33,488 nt of DNA, taken from Methylophilus sp. 14 (GTDB lineage: Bacteria; Pseudomonadota; Gammaproteobacteria; Burkholderiales; Methylophilaceae). This document shows positions 17,526-27,260 of the stretch, in pieces. The notes below the pieces were generated by a model. The model had not been told where the DNA came from and did not search any database. It saw only the letters and a program-made list of their open reading frames with translations. Position 1 is the stretch's first letter. Every line of letters starts with the position of its first letter. A program made the translations under genes and the position numbers. The stretch spans positions 1-33,488 of the forward strand of contig NZ_JADKYS010000010.1 in the NCBI RefSeq assembly GCF_015354345.1, written 5' to 3'.

Positions 17526-20500
17526 TGTCACTCGTAAACACATTCAAGCGCTTGCTCAAACTCATACTCAATGGTGTGCTGTGTTTATCGCTCATCATCA
17601 CGCCACAAATGGTGTGGGCAGCCAATGTGCTGCTGATGACCAGTTTGAAAGAATTTGAAACTGACCTGGGTAACGCAACACTCAAAGTGGATGGCATAGA
17701 CTCCAATATGCATCTGGCGGTCACCCCCAAAGGCGAACTCACCGTCTCGCAGTTTCGCGCCAAACAAATCACTTTACGCTTTAAACCAACTACTGAAGTC
17801 ACGCCAACGCCTCAAACTACAAAAACACCGCTACCATCGCACATCAACATTCCCCTGCCGTTTCACTTGCTCTCCGGCCAGATTGACCGACTCACCATTA
17901 TTCAGGGCACGAGCACTTCAGAGATCACACAGATTCAGTTTGACCTTGATGCCGACAACCAAGCCTTACAGTTTCGTATTGCACAAGCGCTGAGTCCGTG
18001 GGGCAAGGTCAGTACCCATTTTCAGATGCAAAATGCTGCGCCCTTCGCGCTCAATGGCTGGCTGGACGTGCAACAACCGCAAACAGAATTACCTTATCAC
18101 CTGCGCACCGAACTACATGGTGATTTAACCCGGCTGGAGATTGCCGCCAACCATCACTACCAGCCACAAGCCAGACCTTTTGCGATAGTGCCAGCCAGCG
18201 GGCAGACCGAGGACCTGCTGCAAATCAGCGCCAGCATTGGCCTCGATGAAACACGCAACAGCCACTTGTTACTGCATCTGCAACAGTTGCAAGCCAAGCA
18301 TATCCATCCGCAACTGGCTGGCAAGGTGGATTTAAAAATTGTCACCGATGGTAGCCTGACCGAACAAGGCCAGATGCTGGCAACCATAGACGCCGGAGAT
18401 AGCCGCTTGCAGGGCCAGCCGCTGATTGTGCGTGGCAGTGCCAGCCTGCAAGGCACGCAACTGATGCATATGGATTTGCTGGCGCAACTGGATAAAAACA
18501 AACTGACCATACAAGCCGGTAAAAACACCTCTACTGCGGTGGTCACCACGTTGTCATGGCAAGCCGAGCTCGAGAATCTGGCGCAACTGATGCCAGGCTT
18601 TGCGGGCCAGGTAAAAGGCACTGGCACGGTGCAACAGTCGGCCAGTGGCTTTGCAACTACCTACCAACTCTCAGGCCAGAAATTGCAGTTACCACAAGGC
18701 TTAACGTTAGTCGGCTTTGAGGCACAGGGTCAGGCCACGGATCAGACACAGGGCTCACTCAAAAACCAGGTCAAGCTACGCAGTTTGTCACAGCAGAACG
18801 CACGCGGCATAGACAGCCCACCGATTGATGCCGAACTCAACTTGACGGGCACGCTGGCAAAACACCAGTTGGCACTCAAAGTACAGGATGCTGATCCGTT
18901 ATTGCAGCGCAACCTATTACTAGCCCTGGAAGGCAGTTGGCAAGCAAACACCTGGCAAGCACAGCTCACGCAATTGCAAGATGCTAATGGCAAGGTCTTT
19001 CAATTGGCACAACCTGCCAGCCTGCAATGGCAAAACGAGCAAGGCTTCCAGCTGCAAAACCTGGTCGTCAATGCCCTCTCAGGCCAACTGCAACTCGATC
19101 AACTGCGCTACCGCCCGGCACGAACCGCTAACCCGGTCACACAACAGCCCGCCGAAAAAGTACAGTTCAGCACGCAAGGGGCACTCAAGGCATTTCCGCT
19201 ACAAGCGCTGATGGCATGGCTGGTGCCCGAGCATTCAGAAGCCTTACCGGCAGACCATTTGCGTGTTTCGGCACAATGGAAGCTCGCCTTAGATGAACAA
19301 CTCAACGGCACACTGCACCTTGAGCGTGCCTCGGGCGACTGGCAAACCTACAACAACAGCGAGGCGCGCTGGCAGGGGCTGGGCATCAATACACTTTTCA
19401 CAGAAGTACAGGCGCAGAATAATCGCATCAGTGTGCAAAGCAGCATACGTGCAGACAGCGCAATAGACCTGCAATTCACTGGCAACACCGTCGTCACACC
19501 GACAGCAAATGGCATGGTCATTCAACGCTCAGCCCCACTTTCGGCACAACTCAAGGCGAATATCTCGCAACTGGGCTGGCTAGCCAAGCTGATGCCAGAC
19601 ATGCAGCCAGCCGGTCAACTCACCATAGATGCCCAGGCCAGTGGCATCATCGCTCAGCCGAAATTACAAGGCAGCCTGCAAGGCCAGGCGCTCGCCTTAC
19701 AAGTCCCCTCGCAAGGCCTGTGGCTGGAACAAGGTAATCTGCATGCCACGCTGGCAGGCGACCAGGTGAATATTGACCAACTACACTTTGCTGGCAAAAC
19801 TGGCGAACTCAATGGCAATGGCCAACTGGTGTTTAAAGAAGATCGCTGGCAATTGGATGCCGCCATGCAACTCAACAAACTGCAGGCCTTATCCCGCGTA
19901 GACCGCTGGGTACAACTGAGCGGCAATACCAACATCAGCATGACCAGTGAGCAAACCACGCTCAGCGGCAAGCTCAAGATACATAAAGGCCTGTTTGAAC
20001 TGCCGAAAGCCGACAAGCCAAAACTGGACGAAGATGTCGTGATTGAATCACCACAAACCAGCCAGGCTGAACCGACGTCGAAACTGGTGTTTAACAACTT
20101 TGCACTCGACTTTGGCGACAAACCGCTGGTATTACCGTTCAAGGAATCCGAACAATTCATGTTGCGCGGCCAAGGCTTAAACGGTGCATTGAGTGGCAAT
20201 ATGCAGCTCAATGGCGCGCTGGATGAACTGACCGCCGCAGGCACACTGGAAATCACCGGCACGTATATCGCCTACGGCCAGTCACTCAATATCGAAACCG
20301 GTCGCCTGATATTCAGCGGCAAACTGCCTAACATCGGCCTTGATATGCTGGCGACCAGACAAGTGGAAAGCACCAAAGTCGGCATACAAATCAATGGCAG
20401 CCTGCAAACCCCGCAATTAAAATTGGTGTCTACCCCTGACACTAGCAACGAAAACAAAATCTCGCTGCTAGTACTGGGGCAACCCATGTCGCAAGTCGGC

Positions 20501-20815
20501 AGTAGCGATATGGCTTTATTATCAGTCGCCGCTGGCGCCTTGCTCTCTCAAGGCGATTCAGTCTCACTGCAAACCAAAATAGCACAAGCCGTCGGCCTCG
20601 ACAGCATAGACGTACGCGGCAGCGGACCGACCAATTACGCCGTCAGCGTCGGCAAACGCATTAACCGCAACCTGGTGGTTGGCTATGAAAAAAGCATTGT
20701 CGGCCTGTTAAATGTTGGTAAACTCACCTATCAACTGACCAAACGCATCTCCATCGAAACCCGCACCGGCTCAGACAACGCGCTGGACGTGTTTTATGGA
20801 TTTAGCTTTGACTAA
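17525..20815 (+). CDS. tamB: TamB: translocation and assembly module inner membrane component
   Basis: This 1096-residue AsmA-like protein has an N-terminal hydrophobic anchor (LILNGVLCLSLIITPQMVWA) and a very long periplasmic region of beta-rich repeats ending in the TamB/DUF490 C-terminal domain. Typical end features are GTLEITGTYIAYGQSLNIETGRLIFSG (in part), LLVLGQPMSQ, and the final NALDVFYGFSFD with a terminal aromatic-x-Asp. TamB is thought to form a hydrophobic groove bridging inner and outer membranes, acting with TamA. It is somewhat shorter than E. coli TamB (about 1260), within the range of betaproteobacterial forms. Its ATG overlaps the tamA stop by one base. Confidence 0.93.
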   Translation: MSLVNTFKRLLKLILNGVLCLSLIITPQMVWAANVLLMTSLKEFETDLGNATLKVDGIDSNMHLAVTPKGELTVSQFRAKQITLRFKPTTEVTPTPQTTKTPLPSHINIPLPFHLLSGQIDRLTIIQGTSTSEITQIQFDLDADNQALQFRIAQALSPWGKVSTHFQMQNAAPFALNGWLDVQQPQTELPYHLRTELHGDLTRLEIAANHHYQPQARPFAIVPASGQTEDLLQISASIGLDETRNSHLLLHLQQLQAKHIHPQLAGKVDLKIVTDGSLTEQGQMLATIDAGDSRLQGQPLIVRGSASLQGTQLMHMDLLAQLDKNKLTIQAGKNTSTAVVTTLSWQAELENLAQLMPGFAGQVKGTGTVQQSASGFATTYQLSGQKLQLPQGLTLVGFEAQGQATDQTQGSLKNQVKLRSLSQQNARGIDSPPIDAELNLTGTLAKHQLALKVQDADPLLQRNLLLALEGSWQANTWQAQLTQLQDANGKVFQLAQPASLQWQNEQGFQLQNLVVNALSGQLQLDQLRYRPARTANPVTQQPAEKVQFSTQGALKAFPLQALMAWLVPEHSEALPADHLRVSAQWKLALDEQLNGTLHLERASGDWQTYNNSEARWQGLGINTLFTEVQAQNNRISVQSSIRADSAIDLQFTGNTVVTPTANGMVIQRSAPLSAQLKANISQLGWLAKLMPDMQPAGQLTIDAQASGIIAQPKLQGSLQGQALALQVPSQGLWLEQGNLHATLAGDQVNIDQLHFAGKTGELNGNGQLVFKEDRWQLDAAMQLNKLQALSRVDRWVQLSGNTNISMTSEQTTLSGKLKIHKGLFELPKADKPKLDEDVVIESPQTSQAEPTSKLVFNNFALDFGDKPLVLPFKESEQFMLRGQGLNGALSGNMQLNGALDELTAAGTLEITGTYIAYGQSLNIETGRLIFSGKLPNIGLDMLATRQVESTKVGIQINGSLQTPQLKLVSTPDTSNENKISLLVLGQPMSQVGSSDMALLSVAAGALLSQGDSVSLQTKIAQAVGLDSIDVRGSGPTNYAVSVGKRINRNLVVGYEKSIVGLLNVGKLTYQLTKRISIETRTGSDNALDVFYGFSFD

Positions 20816-20832
20816 TCACGTATATTTTCTAA

Positions 20833-21426
<594 letters not shown>

Positions 21427-21449
21427 CCGTTTTTCAGGAAAAGTAAGCT

Positions 21450-22175
21450 ATGTCTGCTGCCCTCGCTCACGAAGCCCGTCAGTTTTTATTTTCAACCCGG
21501 CATGCCATTTTGTCGACGCATTCGATGAAATATCCTGGCTACCCTTTTGGCTCTGTGGCCCCCTTTGTCTGTAACCAGCAGGGCGAGCCGGTGTTATTGA
21601 TCAGCACCATTGCCGAGCACACTAAAAATATCCAGGAGAATGCAAAAGTGTCGTTACTGGTGTTTTCCGGCGCCGATGATTTGCAAGCCAATGCACGCCT
21701 GACGCTGATGGGCGAAGCCATTCATTGCGATAAACAAGACGAAGACTTGCGTGCGCGTTATTTACGCTACCTGCCACAAGCCGCCAGTTACTTTGATATG
21801 CATGATTTTCATTTTTACCGCATCAAGATTGAGCAAGTACGCTATATTGCGGGCTTTGGCCGTATGGGCTGGTTTGAAGGCGATGCCCTCAATGACGACC
21901 TGGCTGACAGCATGCTGGCGGCACAGGAAGGCGGCATTGTTTCCCATATGAACGAAGACCACAAAGACAGCCTGCTGCAATATTGCCAACATGTGCATGG
22001 CGTGACAGCCGATCATGCGGAAATGATCGGCCTGGATGCAGAAGGCTTTGATGTGCAATATCATCAGGGCGAAGAAACACAAGGCTTGTTGCGCTTTCAG
22101 TTTGAACAACCAGTATTGAATGCAATGGACGCGCGTAAAGCACTAGTTGCCCTTGCACAAGCAGGTAGATCATGA
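21450..22175 (+). CDS. HugZ-like heme/flavin-type protein (PPOX split barrel plus DUF2470)
   Basis: This 241-residue protein has an N-terminal pyridoxamine-phosphate-oxidase-like split barrel (FLFSTRHAILSTHSMKYPGYPFGS to about residue 150) and a C-terminal DUF2470 domain with VSHMNEDHKDSLLQYCQ. This arrangement is that of HugZ-type heme-degrading proteins and many uncharacterised relatives, so heme binding or oxygenation is possible but cannot be decided by reading. AGGAAA lies before the ATG. The stop overlaps the ATG of the following membrane protein gene (ATGA). WrbA upstream suggests a redox-housekeeping cluster. Confidence 0.88.
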   Translation: MSAALAHEARQFLFSTRHAILSTHSMKYPGYPFGSVAPFVCNQQGEPVLLISTIAEHTKNIQENAKVSLLVFSGADDLQANARLTLMGEAIHCDKQDEDLRARYLRYLPQAASYFDMHDFHFYRIKIEQVRYIAGFGRMGWFEGDALNDDLADSMLAAQEGGIVSHMNEDHKDSLLQYCQHVHGVTADHAEMIGLDAEGFDVQYHQGEETQGLLRFQFEQPVLNAMDARKALVALAQAGRS

Positions 22176-22534
22176 TTCCACGCATTTTATCCGTTAGCCG
22201 CAGTGCGGCCAGCCTCAGCCTGCTGGGCCTGATTGTCTTGTGCCTGGGTTGGGAGATTTTCTGGGCGCCTTTACGCGCGGGCGGTAGTTTGCTGTTTCTC
22301 AAAACACTGCCCTTACTGCTACCGTTATTTGGCATCTTGCGCGGCAAACGTTATACCTATCAATGGTCAGGCATGCTGATTTTGTTCTACTTCACCGAAG
22401 GCGCCGTCAGGGCATGGTCAGAGACAGGGGTCGCACGTTGGTTGGCAGCGGCAGAAGTCATCCTCAGCCTGGTTTTCTTTGCCAGCGTGATTGCCTATTC
22501 CAAATACACAGGCCGCAGTTACCAGCCTGCGTGA
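22172..22534 (+). CDS. DUF2069 family membrane protein
   Basis: This 120-residue protein has four hydrophobic segments (about 11-30, 38-57, 66-84 and 91-108) and the conserved polar positions of DUF2069 (GWEIFWAP, RGKRYTYQWSGML, LYFTEG-like FYFTEGAVRAWSE). Its function is unknown; the family is often found next to wrbA in proteobacteria, as here. It overlaps the HugZ-like gene by four bases and ends the plus-strand run before the surE promoter. Confidence 0.88.
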   Translation: MIPRILSVSRSAASLSLLGLIVLCLGWEIFWAPLRAGGSLLFLKTLPLLLPLFGILRGKRYTYQWSGMLILFYFTEGAVRAWSETGVARWLAAAEVILSLVFFASVIAYSKYTGRSYQPA

Positions 22535-22596
22535 GATCGCTTTAACAGCGTCTATACAGGTGCCATTTTCACTATAAATTCTTTCGTGCACGGACG

Positions 22597-22624
22597 CTGA
22601 CAAGCCTGGTAAACCTTATATAAT
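22597..22624 (+). promoter_or_regulatory. Near-consensus sigma-70 promoter for surE, possibly giving a leaderless mRNA
   Basis: CTGACA (22597-22602, 5/6 match) and TATAAT (22619-22624, 6/6 match) are separated by 16 bp. The expected start site, about 7 bp after the -10 box, falls at about 22631, immediately before or at the surE ATG at 22632. No Shine-Dalgarno sequence is seen in the few bases between. Confidence 0.7.
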
Positions 22625-22631
22625 ATCGGGC

Positions 22632-23381
22632 ATGAGAATTCTGTTATCCAATGACGATGGCTACTTGGCACCAGGCCTGAACACACTTGCCAGCCACCTA
22701 AGCAAAATCGCTGATATTACGGTAGTGGCACCCGAGCGTAACCGCAGTGGCGCCAGCAATTCACTCACGCTAGATCGCCCCTTGAGTGTCAAACAAGCCG
22801 CCAATGGTTTTTACTATGTCAACGGCACGCCTACTGACTGCGTACACATTGCCCTCACCGGCCTGATGCAAGACATGCCGGACATGGTGATCAGTGGCAT
22901 CAATGATGGCGCCAATATGGGCGACGACACCATTTACTCAGGCACGGTCGCGGCCGCGACAGAAGGCTACCTGCTAGGCATTCCTTCATTTGCGGTCTCT
23001 ATGTCGCAGCACCAGCCAGCCCACTTTGAAACAGCGGCAAAAATCGTGGTCGACCTGGTCAAGCAATACAACCACAGCGAATTTACCGAGCCTACCCTGC
23101 TCAATATCAATGTGCCAGACCTGCCATTGCAAGAGATTAAGGGCCGCCAGATCACGCGTCTGGGCAAACGCCACAAAGCTGAGTCTGTGATTAAACTCCA
23201 AACTCCGCGTGGTGAAACCGTGTACTGGGTAGGCGCTGCCGGGCAACCAAACGATGGTGGTGAAGGCACTGATTTTTATGCAGTCTCACAAGGCTATGTT
23301 TCTATCTCCCCGATTCAGGTAGACCTGACCAAGCATTCGCAAATCGCAACCATGCAACAATGGCTGCAAGCCAAGAATTAA
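22632..23381 (+). CDS. surE: SurE 5'/3'-nucleotidase
   Basis: This 249-residue metal-dependent nucleotidase dephosphorylates nucleoside monophosphates and is linked to stress survival. [10 protein letters not shown] at the very start holds the metal-binding Asp pair (8 and 9), and [11 protein letters not shown] holds the conserved Ser/Asn loop. VSGIN-like [27 protein letters not shown] and LNINVPDLP are further family signatures. The alignment with E. coli SurE begins exactly at this Met, which supports the start even though it is practically at the predicted transcription start. pcm follows after only 5 bp. Confidence 0.97.
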   Translation: MRILLSNDDGYLAPGLNTLASHLSKIADITVVAPERNRSGASNSLTLDRPLSVKQAANGFYYVNGTPTDCVHIALTGLMQDMPDMVISGINDGANMGDDTIYSGTVAAATEGYLLGIPSFAVSMSQHQPAHFETAAKIVVDLVKQYNHSEFTEPTLLNINVPDLPLQEIKGRQITRLGKRHKAESVIKLQTPRGETVYWVGAAGQPNDGGEGTDFYAVSQGYVSISPIQVDLTKHSQIATMQQWLQAKN

Positions 23382-23386
23382 GTATT

Positions 23387-24061
23387 ATGGCAATTCCAAG
23401 AACATCCAATAAAACCGGCATAGGCATGACATCGTCACGTACGCGTGAGCGCATGCTGACCCGCCTGCGCGAACAAGGTATTAGCGATGAAGTGGTGATC
23501 GCCGCCATGGCCGATATTCCGCGCCATATTTTTGTCGATGAAGCGTTGTCTATTCGCGCTTATGAAGATGTTTCGCTGCCAATTGGTTATGGCCAGACCA
23601 TTTCACAACCCTACATTGTGGCCAAAATGACGCAAATCCTGCGCAATGGCAAACAGCTCAACAAAGTGCTGGAGATAGGCACCGGTTGCGGCTACCAGAC
23701 AGCAGTATTGTCACGCGTCAGTAGCGAAGTCTACTCACTGGAACGCATCCGCCCGCTGGTGATGAAAGCTAGAAACCATTTGCGCACCTTAAAATGCACC
23801 AACGTTAAGTTGGATCACGCCGATGGCAGCCTGGGTTTGAAAAATTATGGTCCGTTTGATGCCATCATGGTCACCGCTGCCGCCAGCCATGTGCCGCAAG
23901 AGCTGGTTGAACAACTGGCCGTGGGTGGCCGCATGGTAATCCCGGTTGGCACCACAGAACAAGTCTTACATCTGATCGAGCGTAGCGCGCAAGGTGTACA
24001 ACAAATTGCGTTGGAGCCGGTCAAATTTGTTCCATTGTTGGGAGGCACGGCTTTATCATGA
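23387..24061 (+). CDS. pcm: Protein-L-isoaspartate O-methyltransferase
   Basis: Pcm repairs isoaspartyl residues in aged proteins using S-adenosylmethionine. The protein starting MAIPRTSN is 224 residues. Motif I of the methyltransferase fold, VLEIGTGCGYQTAVL, is at about 94-108, preceded by LPIGYGQTISQPYIVA, the substrate-binding signature of this family. FDAIMVTAAASHVP and KFVPLLGG are also conserved. A longer frame overlapping surE begins at 23360, and a shorter start (MTSSRTRERML) lies at 23426; I chose the first ATG after the surE stop, with moderate certainty. The stop overlaps the nlpD start (ATGA). Confidence 0.93.
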   Translation: MAIPRTSNKTGIGMTSSRTRERMLTRLREQGISDEVVIAAMADIPRHIFVDEALSIRAYEDVSLPIGYGQTISQPYIVAKMTQILRNGKQLNKVLEIGTGCGYQTAVLSRVSSEVYSLERIRPLVMKARNHLRTLKCTNVKLDHADGSLGLKNYGPFDAIMVTAAASHVPQELVEQLAVGGRMVIPVGTTEQVLHLIERSAQGVQQIALEPVKFVPLLGGTALS

Positions 24062-24945
24062 GATTTCGTACTTTGCTCACGGTATGGGGCACCAGTTGCA
24101 CACTTGCCGCCTGCGCCTTGAACTCACCCATGCCACGTGCGCCGGTCAGCAGTAGCCCGGCCACCAGTGAGAGCAAACCAGCCGCCCCGGCAACGTTGGG
24201 CGCCAATCAATACCTGGTGCAAAAAGGTGACACACTGTACAGCATAGGCCGTAAGTTTGGCATCCCGTTCATGAAACTGGCAGACTTTAACCAGTTGCAG
24301 GCGCCTTACGAGATTCAGGTTGGCCAGGTACTTAACCTGAATGCCAAAGCAACGAGCAGCACAGCAAATAGCAAAGCCAATGACAGCGCCAATGCGCCAG
24401 ATGATGCAGAAGTCGTGACTTCAGCGATTGTTCGCCCAGACATTAACAACACTGCTGAACCCGCGACGACTGCAACAGCAAGCAATGCGCAGACACCTGC
24501 TGACACCGGCAAGACGGCAACCGCAACGGACCTTGAGGCCATTACCGATGCAGATATTCAATGGCAATGGCCATTAGCGGGTAAAGTCAGCACCGGCTTT
24601 GACGCCCAAACCAATAAAGGCCTCAATATCACCGGCAATGCGGGCCAGGTGATTAATGCCGCAGGGGCGGGCAAAGTCATTTACAGCGGCATGGATGTAC
24701 GTGGCTACGGCAAACTGATCATCATCAAACACAATAGCAACTTGCTGTCAGTGTATGCCCACCAAGGGAATTCTCTGGTCAAAGAAGGCGTGTTTGTCGC
24801 CTCTGGCGAAAAACTGGCCAATTTGCCTGCCCAAGCCAATAACAAATCACCGGTACTGCATTTCGAGATCCGCCAAAAAGGCAAACCGGTAGACCCGGCC
24901 AGTTATTTACCGAATAATCCGGCTACAATAGGCAGTAACAGTTAA
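24058..24945 (+). CDS. nlpD: NlpD-type lipoprotein: LysM plus degenerate LytM/M23 domain
   Basis: This 295-residue outer membrane lipoprotein probably activates a cell-division amidase (AmiC-type), as known for NlpD. The lipobox LAAC places the lipidated Cys at 19. A LysM peptidoglycan-binding repeat is at about 50-94 (YLVQKGDTLYSIGRKFGIP). A Ser/Thr/Ala-rich linker leads to an M23 domain from about 165 to the end. The catalytic HxxxD is replaced by NITG (GLNITGNAG), while HFEIR is kept, so this is a non-enzymatic activator type. It follows surE and pcm with overlap. In many proteobacteria rpoS comes next; here it does not. Confidence 0.94.
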   Translation: MRFRTLLTVWGTSCTLAACALNSPMPRAPVSSSPATSESKPAAPATLGANQYLVQKGDTLYSIGRKFGIPFMKLADFNQLQAPYEIQVGQVLNLNAKATSSTANSKANDSANAPDDAEVVTSAIVRPDINNTAEPATTATASNAQTPADTGKTATATDLEAITDADIQWQWPLAGKVSTGFDAQTNKGLNITGNAGQVINAAGAGKVIYSGMDVRGYGKLIIIKHNSNLLSVYAHQGNSLVKEGVFVASGEKLANLPAQANNKSPVLHFEIRQKGKPVDPASYLPNNPATIGSNS

Positions 24946-25018
24946 CACCCGCGCACGCTGTGCGGGCTTGAAAGCAGTGAATCGCGCAGATGCGCATATT
25001 GCTTGAAAGGAGTAGCGC

Positions 25019-25366
25019 ATGGATCCGAACCGTTACAGTAAGAACCGCACTATCCGCCCCGATAGTCCCTGGCAAATCGTGCAGGCATTATTCACCCTGG
25101 GCTTGATGGTGTGTGGCTTTATCGGCATTGCCGTGCATGTATTTGGCAGCAATCAGGGGCCGATGGACTGGGTGCAATGGGTCATGGCTTCAACGCTCAA
25201 CATGATACTCACTGCCGCTGGGCTAGTGGCCGCCTTCGCCTTCCATCGCTACATCACCCACATCAGTAGCCAGCAACGGCGCTCAGCCAGCAACCTGCCG
25301 GTCTACGCCATGATGCTGGTCGGCGCCTATTTCATCTATAGACTCATCACTACCGGCCACTGGTAA
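25019..25366 (+). CDS. Small membrane protein of unknown function
   Basis: This 115-residue protein has a basic polar N-terminus (MDPNRYSKNRTIRPDSP) and three likely membrane helices (about 18-44, 52-78 and 93-110). I do not recognise a family. GAAAGGAG just before the ATG is a good ribosome site, so it is probably a real gene. It lies 73 bp after nlpD, in the place where rpoS often sits, and converges on leuA. Confidence 0.75.
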   Translation: MDPNRYSKNRTIRPDSPWQIVQALFTLGLMVCGFIGIAVHVFGSNQGPMDWVQWVMASTLNMILTAAGLVAAFAFHRYITHISSQQRRSASNLPVYAMMLVGAYFIYRLITTGHW

Positions 25367-25373
25367 AGATACA

Positions 25374-25399
25374 CCGCCTATCGTCAAGACGACAGGCGG
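25374..25399. terminator. Hairpin between the small membrane protein gene and convergent leuA
   Basis: CCGCCTATCGTC and GACGACAGGCGG pair over 12 bp with one mismatch and a two-base loop, located between two converging stops (25366 and 25412). There is no T-run on either side, so it is a weak or Rho-assisted terminator at best. Confidence 0.5.
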
Positions 25400-25411
25400 C
25401 GGTCACTCACA

Positions 25412-27097
25412 TCAGGCCGTTTTGGCCATATCTACTGGCTGTACACCACAGCGATTCATGCCGCTGAAAATCGCTTTAATAGACGCGGTGACAATATTGG
25501 TATCCATCCCCACGCCATAACAAACCTTGCCCTGGCAGACGACCTCGACAAAAGCACAGGCAGTCGCTTCGCCAGCAGAAGGACTGGCACCCAGCGAACG
25601 CTCTTCAAAACTGCGCACCTGCACCTGTATGCCAATATTCTGCAGTGCATGAATCGCCGCATCTACCGGCCCATTGCCCTGCCCGCTGGCGATGGTCGGT
25701 ACACCATTGACGGCAATATGCATGCGGATAGCCTGTCCTTGTGCATGCGTCTCAAGCTGGTAGTCCTGAAAGTGCAGAGGCACGATGGCAGACACATACT
25801 GCGCATTAAACAGCTGCCACAGCTCGACTGGCCCGACTTCACTGCCATGTTGGTCAGTGTATTGCTGCACCACGCCTGAAAACTCCACCTGCATGCGTCT
25901 GGGCATAACAACGCCATAATGGTTTTCCATCAGGTAGGCCACGCCGCCTTTGCCAGACTGGCTATTCACGCGAATAATCGAATCATAATTGCGGCCCAGG
26001 TCTTTAGGGTCAATCGGCAGGTAAGGCACATTCCAGCGCGCATCTGCCTGCTGTGTCGCAAAGCCTTTTTTAATCGCGTCCTGATGTGAGCCAGAAAAAG
26101 CAGTAAACACCAGGTCACCCGCATACGGATGACGCGGATGAATCTCAATCTGCGTACATTCTTCTACCGTACGGCCTATCGCGTCAATGTCCGAAAAGTC
26201 CAGGCCTGGATGCACGCCTTGCGTGTACATATTGAGCGCCACCGTCACCAGGTCCACGTTACCAGTGCGCTCGCCATGTCCAAACAGGCAGCCTTCCACG
26301 CGGTCAGCCCCGGCCATGATGCCCAGCTCAGTTGCCGCCACCGCCGTACCGCGGTCATTATGCGGATGTAGGCTCAAAATCACGCTATCACGGCGGGCAA
26401 GGTTGCGGTGCATCCATTCAATCTGGTCCGCATACACATTCGGGCTCGCCACTTCTACCGTCGCCGGGCAATTGATAATCACTTTGCGTGTTGGCGTCGC
26501 CTCCCAGGCCTCGGTGACCGCATCACACACCTCTTTAGAAAACGCAATCTCAGTGGCCGTAAACGTTTCCGGGCTATATTGCATGATGATCTCGGTCTCA
26601 GGCATGTCAGCTGCCAGCGCTTTGACTAGCTTCACCGAATCCACGGCCATGGCCTTCACCTCAGCCTTGCTCATATTAAAGACAACCTCTCTAAACGTAG
26701 GCGAAATCGCATTATAAATATGCACAATGACACGGCGCGCGCCACGCACAGACTCCATAGTGCGGCGTATCAGATGCTCACGTGCCTGCGTCAGTACCTC
26801 GATAGTGACATCATCCGGAATACGTTTTTCCTCAATCAGGCTGCGCACAAAATTAAAATCCGTTTGTGACGCAGAAGGAAAAGCCACTTCAATTTCTTTA
26901 AACCCCATCTGGCACAGCATATTAAACATACGCAGTTTCTTTTCCGCATCCATAGGCTCAAACAGCGACTGGTTACCGTCACGCAGGTCAGTGCTCATCC
27001 AGATCGGTGGCTGGCTGATGACCGCATTCGGCCACTGGCGGTCTTTGAGATTCACAGGGGGAAAAGCCTGATATTTTTGTGCGGATTGTGCCTGCAT
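25412..27097 (-). CDS. leuA: 2-isopropylmalate synthase (type 2, LeuA)
   Basis: LeuA condenses acetyl-CoA with 2-ketoisovalerate in the first committed step of leucine synthesis. With the start MQAQSAQKYQAF the protein is 561 residues. The catalytic HMGL-like domain has DLRDGNQSLFEPMD near the N-terminus, FPSASQTDF, LHPHNDRGTA and GCLFGHGERTGNVDLV. The C-terminal regulatory domain (about 430-550) is the site of leucine feedback inhibition and ends near YGVGMDTNIVTAS. I chose 27097 because GGAG lies six bases upstream of that ATG, while the in-frame ATG at 27109 has no ribosome site. An Lrp/AsnC regulator is encoded divergently across 163 bp. Confidence 0.97.
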   Translation of the reverse strand: MQAQSAQKYQAFPPVNLKDRQWPNAVISQPPIWMSTDLRDGNQSLFEPMDAEKKLRMFNMLCQMGFKEIEVAFPSASQTDFNFVRSLIEEKRIPDDVTIEVLTQAREHLIRRTMESVRGARRVIVHIYNAISPTFREVVFNMSKAEVKAMAVDSVKLVKALAADMPETEIIMQYSPETFTATEIAFSKEVCDAVTEAWEATPTRKVIINCPATVEVASPNVYADQIEWMHRNLARRDSVILSLHPHNDRGTAVAATELGIMAGADRVEGCLFGHGERTGNVDLVTVALNMYTQGVHPGLDFSDIDAIGRTVEECTQIEIHPRHPYAGDLVFTAFSGSHQDAIKKGFATQQADARWNVPYLPIDPKDLGRNYDSIIRVNSQSGKGGVAYLMENHYGVVMPRRMQVEFSGVVQQYTDQHGSEVGPVELWQLFNAQYVSAIVPLHFQDYQLETHAQGQAIRMHIAVNGVPTIASGQGNGPVDAAIHALQNIGIQVQVRSFEERSLGASPSAGEATACAFVEVVCQGKVCYGVGMDTNIVTASIKAIFSGMNRCGVQPVDMAKTA

Positions 27098-27192
27098 GCT
27101 GTGCTCCATCGGTTTTGTTTTTGACAGGAGACATGATAGAGGTTTGGCAAAAAATTAAATTGCTAATTTCCACTTAAATAGCCAATTTAAAA

Positions 27193-27237
27193 AATATTAT
27201 TTCAATTTATTAATTATTTTTGTAATATTATTTCAAT
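27193..27237. promoter_or_regulatory. Helically phased direct repeats in the leuA-lrp intergenic region (putative Lrp sites)
   Basis: AATATTATTTCAAT occurs exactly at 27193-27206 and again at 27224-27237, with starts 31 bp apart, about three helical turns. The interval 27160-27260 is strongly AT-rich with further TTGAAATT and CAATTT elements. Lrp/AsnC proteins bind such degenerate AT-rich phased sites, so autoregulation of the divergent regulator, and perhaps control of leuA, is likely but unproven. Confidence 0.5.
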
Positions 27238-27260
27238 ATAAAATTAAAGTTGAAATTTAT

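Noticed and set aside
24950-24970. Hairpin-like GC-rich stretch after nlpD as a terminator
   Set aside because: The stem has a two-base bulge and no T-run, so it cannot be called from sequence alone.
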